From Penelope pileata (Eukaryota > Chordata > Aves > Galliformes > Cracidae), in contig WBMW01004965.1 in assembly GCA_013396635.1 (NCBI GenBank), positions 1,405,295 through 1,469,294 of the forward strand: a stretch of 64,000 nt of DNA, read 5' to 3'. How positions within the stretch are numbered: position 1 is the first letter of the stretch; each line of letters starts with the position of its first letter. The translations under genes and the position numbers were made by a program. Shown here one piece after another: positions 23,831-33,645 of this stretch. Under the pieces are notes generated by a model. That model was not told the DNA's origin and did no database searches. It saw nothing but the letters and a program-made list of their open reading frames with translations.

Positions 23831-26039
23831 CCGCTTCCTGCTGACCAAGCAGCGAAGCAGGATTGCTCTGTGGCCCTGCAGAATGAAGCTGGACCGTCAC
23901 GCAATTTGGGAAGCCTGATGCTGGGCAAGACAGCACGGTGGACACTCCATCTGGCTGCAGGAGCCAGACAGCATTATTGGAAGATACATTTTTGCCAACA
24001 AATGGAAGGGGGGAAAAACCACTCCTCAGTGCAACCCCTCAGGACATTCATGCCAATGTTTTTATAGCTTCCTGTTGCATCCAGCCAGGTTAAGTTTTAG
24101 ACAAATACCAAAAGACTTTCCAGCAGAGCAGAGTACATGAGGCACTAACACGGACAGCCAGGTTGCCCTTGTGCTCCTCAGCTGGAAGGCAACGTTCCAT
24201 TTACATCACTCCCATGAAAGGTTTGAAGTCTCTTCACTGCAACCTTGGTGAGTTTACATGCACGTGCACACATCTTTGCTGACAAGAAAAGGAACCCTAC
24301 TTAATTCCAGAGACCTATTTAATAGAACCAATGTCATGTCACATGTCTCTACAGATCAGGCAAGAGATAGAAAGATGATGATCTTGTGCAGCTCTCCCTA
24401 TGAAGAAAAGAAATGTTATTGCTAAGGTGGAGTCACCTCAAGGGGAAGGCAGTTGGGAAATATGGGAGCCTGTGAGGTCAAATTACTACTATAGATATGT
24501 AAAGACATGCCATATTAATGGTAAAGAACACTATAATAGCCTTTCATTTGCTGTAAAGGACAGTAAGTTACCAGCCAAACACAATGCAGCTTCCTCTGAA
24601 GGTAACCTCAGATCCCACATTCTGAAAGCTAATCAATGTTGTTCAGATTTCAATTTCTTCTCTACAAGGTGAAGTCAAACCTAATCTAACAAATGTCAGT
24701 CTCAGATGTAATGCTGCTAGCTGGGTCTACCAGTGTAATTTAGATAATCATTAATAGCATAGCTGTATAATAAAACTACATGTCACTTACAACTTCATCT
24801 GAGGTTTGACTGGCAGATCTTTAAACAGTTTTCTAAGTGATTGCTTTTACTTTCTTTGATTGGGCAGTCTAAGAAATGTTTTAACCCCATGGTATCAAAG
24901 CTTTTAGGGAATAATTTTGCACCCTCATCAACCCAGCCATCAGATCTGCTGCCGCGTAACTTTGTGAGAAACAGAACTTGAGTGGTGGTTTCTGGAGTGA
25001 CTTAATACATATGTACACATACAGAAGACAAAATATGCACATTATCTTTCATTAGATATAAATAATTTAAATGTTTCCCTCCAATCAAGCTTTCATCTCA
25101 GAACACCTTTTGCCATATTCCAGGGATAGGGGGTATCTGATGGGATTTCTCAGAGAAGCTCAAGAAGCTATAATGATTCCCAAGGTCCAACAATATTAAA
25201 AAAAAAATAAATAAATAAATAAAAAGACTTAACCAGAAGCTGCTTTCAGTGAAGTCTCTTGAACTCATGGTAACCTTGGATGTATGGCTGCAGCCAAATG
25301 TGCTGCCAAGGAGACAGGGCTATCTGAAGTCAGCCTTTACTTCTGTAATGCTGATACGGTAGAAAGCTACGTGCCACAGCTTCTCATGAATGAATGCAAC
25401 AGACTGGACAGCCAAAATATAATGAAAGTTTGATGATGACCTAACCCGAGACTGCCAGGTTTGATCTGCCAGAACAGAAGTCGGCAAGGAGTACGGAAGT
25501 CTTTCATACATTTGATGCTTAAAAGCATGGTGCAAACATTGCTATGTCATGAGACTTCTTTGTTTTCCTTGCAAAGTGAAACAAGAAATCCCTATAGAAA
25601 ACCACACAACAACCTTTCAATGACCAACCTCTGTATCAAAAGAAAAGGTCAGAAAAATCATTGCTCTGTGATAAATATGCATGCAACATGACAAAACACT
25701 CCTTGACAGATACCACACTGCCTTTGAGGGTAGGTACCATTGTCCCACCTCCTAAACTGATTACAAAACTGACACCTTCAAAGGTTACTATAAATAAAAT
25801 ATGGGTTCCTGACAAGTTATCAGAGGAGACTTTCTCTGAAACAGCACTAACACTATGACTTGGGTCTTGCCAAATGCTCACATGGAAATTGAGAGACTAT
25901 TCTGTTAACAAGTTTCTCTTCTGTAAACTAGTGAAGACCATAAAGTATCTGATCCAATGTTTGTTTCATTCTATTATAAATAATTTTGTATCTGACATGA
26001 AGCCTGAAGGAAAAATATTATTTGTAAATTCATTCTTAT
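23831..26039. other. Gene-free stretch left of the microexon
   Basis: Contains the AAAT microsatellite. The frame at 24400-24672 is Tyr/Lys-rich and shows no known domain. No supported exon. Confidence 0.5.
25198..25225 (+). repeat. (AAAT)n A-rich microsatellite
   Basis: An A10 run leads into four AAAT units and more A's; likely slippage-derived. Confidence 0.9.
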
Positions 26040-26420
26040 TTTGACTGTGAGGGAATTTCCAAGCTAGTAAAGCACATGAAAGAAGAAAATTCAGTCTTAC
26101 CTTATCGTCAACATCACTCTCGCTGTCACACTGTGGGTTAGAGAGAGAAAAAGAGTCTGTGAAAAACCTTTATGTATAGAGATCTTTTGCATCATCTGCT
26201 TAAATCTTTAGGATAGCTGTTTATGATGTTCTCAGTTCAATGAAACGTACACTTTTGATGTTTGCAGTAATGCCTTTTAGATTGCTAGCATAAACCAAAG
26301 CCAATTTCTCCGTTTTTATACAAAAATATGGTATACTCATACTTGAATGGGTGACAGTGAACTTTAAACAAAAAAGACAATCAGCTATGCATTATAATAG
26401 CAACTGTAACATGAACACCA
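26040..26420 (-). promoter_or_regulatory. Intronic flanks of the microexon
   Basis: Both sides of the microexon carry the sequence features usual around regulated microexons. There is an uninterrupted pyrimidine tract just upstream in transcript sense, and a T-rich stretch (gaattttcttctttcatg) just downstream of the donor. An upstream AG (ttcacag) 29 nt before the acceptor is an alternative, weaker acceptor. Flank conservation is expected if the exon is regulated, but cannot be tested here. Confidence 0.3.
26101..26130 (-). CDS. FBRSL1: 30-nt microexon of an AUTS2-family gene, probably FBRSL1
   Basis: On the minus strand a pyrimidine-rich stretch (ctctttttctctctctaac) leads to the acceptor cccacag, then exactly 30 nt, then the donor gtaaga after AAG, close to consensus. 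Phase 0 gives CDSESDVDDK; one other frame has a stop and the third gives an unconvincing VTARVMLTI. From memory, AUTS2 carries CDSDSDQEEK at the matching place and FBRSL1 a still closer CDSES..DDK segment. AUTS2-family proteins are nuclear regulators linked to a variant Polycomb PRC1 complex and transcription. The exon is a multiple of three, so it could be skipped without a frameshift, adding or removing an acidic, serine-containing patch. I did not find the flanking exons (one ending in a GY-type motif, one beginning AS..SEKLF) in the window. That the exon is real is likely; FBRSL1 over AUTS2 is a weaker judgement. Confidence 0.57.
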
Positions 26421-29400
26421 CAACAAAAAGCAAGCCTTTTTATCATCCCAAATTGTGGAATATATATTAACAGTTTTGCACCGCTTCACCTTGATAAGCA
26501 CTTTGTCATCTAACAAGGAAACTGTGAAACTGGCAATCAATTTCTAATTTAATGAGTAGTACCAAGAATAGTAATTAAAATACATCATAAATTCTGGTAC
26601 ATTTTTTTAGTTTGAATCAGATCGTGATCCCAGGAGGAAGTGTTTACTTATAAAAAGTTCTAGAGTGAAATCTCTTTCAGCTTCTGAAAATGAAATGCCC
26701 TATTTTCATAGCACAAGTGATAGAAGGATAACTTGAGCACTGAATGCTTCAGGACACGCACATCTCATTGGCTGGAGCTGAGAATGATTTGGGAACACGA
26801 ATAAATCTCTTGTTGTCTGTCACAGACAGAAAGCGAGCAATGCATCTGGTAGCTTTTGTGCCCAATGGGATTTTTTTCCTCCAGCTGATGGGGACAGTCT
26901 GGCTGGGTTTCCAGAACCGGTGGCTTCCCACGAGGCTCCATCGTTCAACAGGACGGGACTCAGTATGCCAGCAATGGCAAGTTGCAGCTGTGGGAATAGT
27001 CCATGGGAACACTCATGCTTTGGTGTCATTTGTGTAAAAGAAGGAATAGCTCTCTTAGGTCATTTTGTCCAGTTCCTGCTCCCCCAGCCTGCCTCGTCAT
27101 GTCTTTTTATCCAAAAGTTACAAAACAGAAAATTCAGCTGTGACATTCTTAGTTTTCTGCAGATTTCTGAGAGACTATTTAATCTGTTTTTCCTCTATCT
27201 AGCACACGAAATGATTGACCCCAAACACTTGAGGAACATCTTACTCTTAAATTCTCTGAAACACAAAAGCACACGAAGGACAACGACAGAGCAGAGGGGT
27301 CTCCCGCAGAGATTCTGCAGCTAGGACTGCTCAGCTTTCCAATTTACTCCTTATTTCCATTTAACTACAGACGAAACACTCGGTTTAAAGAAGCTGTTTT
27401 TCTACACTCTTGACTAAGCAGAACTCTTTTCCTTTCAAAATGAAACCGTGTTTTACACTGCCCCACCTGATCTACAGCATGGTTTCCACAGAGAAATCCA
27501 ACTGTTTAGAACAACTCACACAGATCTAGCCTCATATGTAACCACTCTGGAAAAATAAGAATCTGAGCAAAAATGGAAGAAATTACAGGAAGGCAGGATG
27601 CTGCTCTGCAGGGGCTGGGGAGCAGTGGTGGGCAAGTCCTATGGGAATAGCCAGTATTAATGCCTGCAGACTGCATTAAGTCCTAGCCAATTACTTTGTG
27701 CACGGAGGCAAGAACATCAGATAGCCATGTCTTTAGCGAATACTTCCCTGTAAGCTGTTCTTTTAGAAGATTCTTGTTTTCGTCACTGAGCTTTATGAAA
27801 ATTACTATAGGAAACACAGTTTCACAAACCAGACATTCAAAGGGAAGTAAAATCAGTCCTGATAAATCATCAGCAGCAGCCATTTGCGACTCACCCAAAC
27901 CCAGGCTGTGTAACCACAATGAGAGGTCTCTGCTCTAAAGAGCACCAGGACTCAAAATACACTAACTGTCCATCATCACCACTGAGACACTGCGACAGGT
28001 TTGCTGGGCAGAGGTTGCCTCAGCACTTGCTGCATTTGTGCTTGCTCAAGACAGTGCTAATTTGTGCTGACAAGGCAACACATTAATCAAAAACAAGGGG
28101 GTGGGGAGGAAGATGCAGTCGCAGCATTGCATGTGTTATTATATACACACTCCTGAGAAATGCTGGCCGCCTCAAGGGAAGCCTTTCTCCTCCACCCAGG
28201 GCTGAACTAAGCCAGAACCACGTGGCTGCTGCCTGGCCCTGCTGCTGTGGGGCAGTGTGGCTCCCCGACCTGCCAGCACACTCGTGGGCCTCACAAACAC
28301 TGAATTATTTTAGGCTTTCAACCTGGTCTCAGCTAAGGTTTCCTAAGCTGCCTTTCTAACCAATGTGCTCGTTCCACCTGCACATGGACAGAGGCAGCAT
28401 ATTTTGATGACACTTCAAACTCTTGCAGAGTTCAGACTAAAGTGCATTACAATGGAATTACACCTACTGCAAAAATGGAATAAAAATTAGTAAGTACATT
28501 CAAGTCTGTGGTGTTTAAGATTTTATGCTTAGGCAGCATCCACACAGATTTTAGTTTGTACAGTGACTTAAAAACTATAAAGTAATGAAAAAAATCAACA
28601 AAATTAAATCGGGAAATATATTGACTAGGAAACATTCAAAGTTATCTTTCAAGCTTAGATGCTTCTGCCTGTAAACCTTGGTAAACAGTTTACTAAAACA
28701 AGAGCAATGTAAACCTTAACAAATTTAGCTTAAAAATATTTGAGAGCAGATGTAAAAAATTTGGGGGGAACTCAGTAACCATTATCATTCAAACAGAATG
28801 TAGTATGTTAGTTTGTCTCTGTTTTTTGTACCAAAATTTGTATTTCCTGCTGTATTGTGATATTAAGAAAAAGAGAACAGGCTTTTTCTGGCTTCTAAGA
28901 GAAGATTCTTGCTGAAGACAGATTTGGCCTCAAAAATTCTTATGTTTATAATGAGTATAAAAACCCACTGCAGATGGTTTGTGTTACTAAAAGGTACAGG
29001 ACTGCCTTATTTAGATGCCTAATTTTGCTTTGTACCAATATGCAACTTTGCCTCATGTAGATAAGCGAAAGTTGTAAAAAGCAAGTGAACCATCAAATCC
29101 ACACGCTGCATTTTGTAAACTGACACAGGAAGGCAGCAAAAAGCTGCTCTCTGAGGACACATTTTTTCCTCATTCAGCATCTGAAAATACTCCATAATTA
29201 ATTGTTTTAAAAAATGAAGAAGACAGCAAAGAATTTTGTTTCATTTTAGCTTACATCTTCCTTAGCTTTATCACCAGTGCTGCAGTCCTGCAGCTGAAGA
29301 AGCCAGTGGGTCTGTGGATGCAAACACGGCTCTGTGTGGACATGGATCCCAGCTGTGCAGTTGTGATTGCACGATGGGTGTTTTAAAAGCTGTATTTTTG

Positions 29401-29839
29401 ACAGCAAGTTGCATAACTTCTTGTTTATCTCATGAAAGAGCTGCCCTCTCCCAGCGTGCTCAGGCTGACCTCCACACACAGACCATCCCCAGAAGAACAG
29501 GCGCAGAGATTCCTACGGTGGGGCTTTTAAACCACCAACACACCGCATCTTAATCCACGCAGCAATAAGTCTTTAACTGAACCAAAGCTACTAAGTGGTC
29601 TACATGACGAGAGAACACGGGGGAAAAATTATCGCTTGTATTTATATGATCTGGACTTGTGCTTAGCTCACTGCGTCCTGGGAAATGGAGAGCTTACCAC
29701 AAACCCAGGCACATGGCCACCAACTCATGTCCATCTCCCACCGACTCCTAAAGGAAACAGCCAGCCAGCTTTGGTGAAAAAGCCCGAGCTTCATCATTCA
29801 TTTAGGTTTTCTTCTTTTTAATTTGAAGAAATGTGCTCC
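26421..29839. other. Gene-free stretch right of the microexon
   Basis: Mostly ordinary AT-rich sequence. The interval 28490-29100 has several AT-rich words (gatgcctaattttgctttg) but no convincing cluster. No repeat copy recognised. Confidence 0.5.
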
Positions 29840-30275
29840 CAGATCGGCACACAGAAACAGGAACCCGCGGGCTGCTGAACACGCACCGCACCGAAAGAAC
29901 TGCGACAGCAAAACCAAACCCGCCCGGGGAGATCTGTGAAAAACAGAACCGCTGTTGACCCCATCCCTCCGGGGCGGGGGGNCAGTTTCTGTGGTAACAG
30001 CCTCAAGTGTCTTTGCACCCTCTTTTCTCCAGCCTCCTCGCCCCCAACCTCCCTCCCCGGGTCAACAAACACAGACTGCCCCTGATGTGCCGCATGGCCA
30101 GGAAGTTTAAATGAATAATGAAGTCACAGGAGAAACTTTCGTTTGACCCAGAGGATTTTCTGCATGTCTGAAGAGCCCCGGTCCCGGGAGCAGGAGGCCC
30201 GAGGCCGAGGCCCGGCTGCTGCCTCCCCGCAGGAATGCGGCCTGGCCCCGCGGCCCACCTCCCACGCAGCTGCCG
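29840..30275. promoter_or_regulatory. GC-rich, CpG-enriched segment
   Basis: Two CpG-rich patches (about 29865-29985 and 30170-30290) each hold roughly 11 CpGs, with words such as cccgcgggc, ggggcggggg (Sp1-like) and ccccgcggcc. Between them is an AT-richer stretch with taaatgaataatgaag. It could be a small CpG island, an internal promoter or a GC-rich enhancer shoulder. There is one unresolved base at 29982, inside a G-run. Confidence 0.3.
29982..29982. other. Unresolved base (N)
   Basis: The only ambiguous base in the window. It follows a run of G's (ggggcggggg then g), a typical place for sequencing uncertainty. Confidence 0.99.
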
Positions 30276-30625
30276 TGGGGGCACAAAAGCCCTTGTCAAA
30301 ACAAAAAGTTAAAGAAAATGTGGAGAATGGCAACTGTTGACAGCTAGGGGGGCTCATTGAAAGACAAAAGCTTCAATTACCTGGATTTTTCTAAAGGCCT
30401 GTTAACACTCCTGGTCTATAAGCGAAACTGTAAACAGCCATTGTGCTGGGTTCATAAAGGCTTGTAAAAGGATTATTCACTGGGTTGTGCCAATTGCCTC
30501 TCAATGCCACCAAGAATGTTTGCAAAGCCGATCCCTAATTGTGCCGCTTTTTGGAAACATTTTCTTGCAGGGACAGATTCAAGTCAGAAAAAAGCCTCCT
30601 GCGAGGCGAAGTTAAGCAGAAACAA
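30276..30625. promoter_or_regulatory. Candidate conserved regulatory element
   Basis: Compact, non-repetitive sequence with HMG-box and homeodomain-like words: cccttgtcaaaacaaaaag, gcttcaattacctgg, taaaaggattattcac and ccaattgcctctcaatgcc. The texture matches conserved non-coding elements and differs sharply from the GC-rich patch on its left. No convincing frame. Confidence 0.38.
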
Positions 30626-30837
30626 CATATAATTTGGGCAGAACTGGCCCGGTGAGCAGCAAAAAGGCTCTGCAGCTCCCTCCACCCGTAAAGGCCCACT
30701 GCCACACAGCGAGCTGCACAGCAGCACCCAGCAGGACAGGGCACAACACGGCCGCAGTGGGCCAGGCTCTGCACGAACCTTCAGCCTCCGGATGGAGCAG
30801 TGGGTGAACCAGCAGGGAAAGCTGGAGCTCTGCTCAC

Positions 30838-30900
30838 CTCCGTGCAAGTGATCGCAGCACTCTCCTGTGCCACCTTTTCCTGATGTTGCACCTGAAAGAT
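30838..30900 (-). other. Weak candidate alternative exon, 63 nt
   Basis: On the minus strand the acceptor context ctctgtccctttttccacag is followed by 63 nt and an excellent donor, GAG then gtgagc. The length is a multiple of three and all three frames are open; the first gives a peptide starting IFQVQHQEKVAQESA. It lies on the same strand as the microexon, 4.7 kb upstream of it. No similarity to a known AUTS2-family segment is evident. It may be an alternative or untranslated exon, or a chance splice-site pair. Confidence 0.15.
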
Positions 30901-31735
30901 CTGTGGAAAAAGGGACAGAGCTCCTATTTGCACAGACAAAGCCCTGTGGCTCTGCTTTTGACGGCACAGCTGGAAATTCACAGTTCACGACCTTCCTTCC
31001 TCCTGATTTTTCCACCAGGCAAGGAGTTATGAAGCATTCCAGTACTTGCTTGTGCAAAGCAACTCAACAAGAAAAAGGAGATGGAGCCATGAAAATAACT
31101 TTTAGCTCTTATTGTTTGCCCTCAACATTTGAACTTTCAGATCGCCCAGTTTTTCTTCACATAATAAGAGTACTCAATTTATTAACGTGAAAACAGACTG
31201 TCACCTAGCTGCCTCATGCCAGGAACTAGAGCTCTAAGAAACAAAACAACCCAAGTTTTGCAAGGCTGCAACAAAATTGGCAACACTTCAGTGTTAAGGT
31301 CATCAGGTGCAGAGAAACAATGTGTTCTGAAACGGGGCCACATCCTCCAAGCTTTAGAGAATTGCACAGAATTCACCTCAGTTTATTCACACAGGATAAG
31401 TGCAGTACCTCCTATTCCACCCAAACCTAGGTTTATGACCTGGGTCGTGCCTATACAGCCTTAAAGCTACTGAGTCCCGTTGTGCAAGCCACTGTACAGC
31501 ACAGAAGTTACAGGTTCCTGCCCAAACAGCTTACAAAAAGGCTTGTTTTTCTTTACACAAAACCACACATACCTACAGATATTATATTATGCTTATGAAA
31601 GAGGTGATAGACATCTGAGCAGGCTGTGTGAAGAAACAGATTCCAGCCTGGAGGAGCATATAAGCTCACCAGTCTACCTGCCAATAAAACTGTGTGGGGA
31701 AGCATAAGGCCGAAAGAAGAGAAGCCCAAAATATT

Positions 31736-31808
31736 AAATATACAATCTATAATATTACAGTGCAAGATGACAGGTAGAATACATATATAAACATGAAATA
31801 TACAATCT
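31736..31808 (+). repeat. 13-bp direct repeat spaced 60 bp
   Basis: The word aaatatacaatct occurs at 31736-31748 and again at 31796-31808, exactly 60 bp apart, in AT-rich sequence. It may be the relic of a small local duplication. Confidence 0.6.
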
Positions 31809-32029
31809 GTACAGATAACTACAGAGCTTACACAGCCGCTCAGTCCTGGAGGATGGCCATGGTTCTGCTCTCTCATTATTTCCAACTGTATTTAGTTACT
31901 GAGATTCCTTTTAATAATGAGACTTGAGGAAGCATCAGGCTTAAATCCTGGTTTGTTAAAGGAGGAGGTAAAATTGAGTGTATTTTGAGGAGCCCTTCCC
32001 CCGGTCCCGTCCGCTGAGCTGCCGGGAGC

Positions 32030-32520
32030 TGCTCGCAGCAGCAGCGCGTACGGATGCACGCCTGTGTGTGCAGGGGGAGGGTGTTGTTTCCTATTAAGTC
32101 TGGCATCAGATTCATGTCTGCAGGGGCTTGCTTAAGATGATAGGAAGAGAGAGTTTTATCATGAGCCAGACTGACAGAAAAGCCTGCTAATGGGACTTGA
32201 GGCATACACAGGAAAGAAAGTGCCAAAACATTAAGCTACCGCCAAGTGTCAGAGGGCCACTGATTTATTGCAGCAATTTTGCCACTGTGTCCTTTATAAG
32301 GTCCCACAAGTCCTTCCTCCTGGCAAGAAGCTGTGAGCTGCTGCAGCTCAGGGAGAAGCTGAGATGCAGAGCGCAGAAAGTGTCCAAGCGCGAGGCGGGG
32401 GCCGGGGGGGGACGGAAATCGAATGTTGACTTGAACTTGCCCCAGGCAGCAGAGCCCTCTTAGCTCCACTGCCTCCCTGACAGTTTGATGAAATGAGTCA
32501 GGGCCTCCCTATGGCTAGAC
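32030..32520. promoter_or_regulatory. Candidate conserved regulatory element
   Basis: It includes cctattaagtctggcatc, cttaagatgataggaag, tttatcatgagccagac and ccactgatttattgcagc, plus a GC-rich stretch (cgaggcgggggccgggggg) on its right. It has many homeodomain- and GATA-like words and no interspersed repeat. First block of the densest element cluster in the window. Confidence 0.38.
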
Positions 32521-32880
32521 CAGCTAAGGCTTCCAAGTGCTGGGGTAGAGCTGTAAGAAACAGATTGAGCCTCAGGGCAGCAATTTTTTTTTTTTCTTTT
32601 TCTTTTTTTTTTCCCTTTCTCTCCTCAGCATTTGGCTGGGGGAAGGGGGAGGTTATGAGCACTACAGATGTATAGGCTGAGCCTTTGTCTGCAGAGGGGG
32701 AGGGAGAAGAACAGCAAGAGAGTATTAGCTATGGCAGCCGAGAATAGCCCTGAGCACTATAACTAATTTTGAGGGGCAGTGATGCATTGTACGGGCTATG
32801 TGCTGTTTGGTCTGAGGGGGCCCCTGTTGTGAAGCAGCAATCAAGAGGACATTTTGTTAAGTGACCAACAGCTGTCATCT
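32521..32880. promoter_or_regulatory. Candidate conserved element around a T-rich tract
   Basis: A T/C tract (32584-32630) splits element-like sequence. To its right are gtattagctatggcagcc, actataactaattttgagg, gcagtgatgcattgtacg and agcagcaatcaagagg. The complex words on either side contrast with the simple tract. Confidence 0.33.
32584..32630 (+). repeat. T/C-rich polypyrimidine tract
   Basis: T13 and T10 runs with interspersed C's, then ccctttctctcctcag. On the plus strand this looks like a strong acceptor, but no plausible exon follows. Confidence 0.85.
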
Positions 32881-32892
32881 GCAAGCCCAGCG

Positions 32893-32949
32893 CAGGGAAG
32901 AAGGGAGCAAGGGGGAGGGAGAAAAAGGGAAAAAAAAAAAAAAAAGAGC
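32893..32949 (+). repeat. Homopurine tract with 16-nt A-run
   Basis: A purine-only stretch, apart from a few bases, of the form gggaagaagggagcaagggg, ending in A's at 32930-32945. Such tracts can form triplex DNA and are slippage-prone. Confidence 0.7.
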
Positions 32950-33305
32950 ATTTGTCCCTTGGAGGCAGAGCACATTAATCCACCAATCTGCCACAGCTTT
33001 AACTCTAGAAGTGCTCGGTGCCTCCGAGAGCCAGAGCCAGCCGCCCGCCATCCGTGCCCGCAGAGATGGGTGCACGCAGCCAGCCTCTGCGGGCCCACGA
33101 ACCCACGCTAAAAATACTGTTTAAGTCTCTTTTCATTCCATAAAATTGAGTTGATCTGCTGCAGCTTAGGGTCAATCCCTCAAGGACTGTTTTTTTCCCC
33201 CTTTCCTTTTCCTTAGCACTCATAAATTAATCAGGAAGACCCTGACTAAGTCATTTCATGCTGTACAACATAAAAGAAAGTCCCTGATGATCCAGGCAAG
33301 GATCT
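32950..33305. promoter_or_regulatory. Candidate conserved regulatory element
   Basis: Element-like sequence with cacattaatccaccaatc, aaaatactgtttaagtc, cactcataaattaatcagg and ctgactaagtcatttcatgc (AP-1-like tgactaa). It is bounded on both sides by purine tracts. Confidence 0.38.
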
Positions 33306-33308
33306 ATT

Positions 33309-33377
33309 AAAAGCGGGAGGGGGGTGGGAGGAAGGGCTGGGAAAGAGGGAGAAAAGGGAGGGGGAAAAAGGAAAAAA
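33309..33377 (+). repeat. Homopurine tract with G-quadruplex motif
   Basis: About 70 nt of almost pure purine. G-runs at 33315-33317, 33319-33324, 33326-33328, 33334-33336 and 33339-33341 with loops of 1, 1, 5 and 2 nt meet the usual G3+N1-7 quadruplex rule. On minus-strand transcripts this would be a C/T tract. Confidence 0.7.
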
Positions 33378-33560
33378 TCTCAACCTTTTTGATTTTTTAG
33401 GATAAAAGCTGGAGGACTTTGTTACAAATTCTAGCCAACATCAAAACACCTTAAATAATTCAAAGAACATGTTAAAGGGAAGAAGCTGAATGTTGCTCTG
33501 ATGTTCAGTTGATGCAACGCAGAATATTACCCGAAACAGCACAGCCTGTTAAGGGAGACA
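33378..33560. promoter_or_regulatory. Element-like continuation
   Basis: The words ttgattttttaggataaaag, accttaaataattcaaag and gttgatgcaacgcagaatatt suggest that the element cluster continues for about 180 bp past the purine tract. The block fades into ordinary sequence before the T18 run at 33628. Confidence 0.28.
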
Positions 33561-33627
33561 GCAGCCTTGAGCATTTCAGTTCTTTAGAAAAATGTCAGAA
33601 CCTGTAAAAATCATAATTTCCAGCAAC

Positions 33628-33645
33628 TTTTTTTTTTTTTTTTTT
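33628..33645 (+). repeat. Poly-T run (T18)
   Basis: Uninterrupted T-run right of the 32-33.5 kb element cluster. Confidence 0.95.

Larger units (their letters stand above)
1..26100 (-). other. Probable large intron 3' of the microexon (host gene on minus strand)
   Basis: Inferred from the microexon: on the minus strand this is sequence downstream of its donor. I looked for an exon beginning with an Ala-Ser codon pair and encoding an SEKLF-like string, as in AUTS2-family proteins. I found only spurious acceptors that run into stops, for example near 16160, 23905 and 25998. The next exon therefore probably lies beyond position 1. The interval holds repeats and element-like blocks, listed separately. 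Confidence 0.4.

Noticed and set aside
24400..24672. 90-codon plus-strand frame with Tyr/Lys-rich segments
   Set aside because: No domain, no splice sites, and composition matches local AT-rich sequence.
32584..32630. T/C tract ending in cag as a splice acceptor
   Set aside because: No plausible exon with a donor follows; better called a simple pyrimidine tract.
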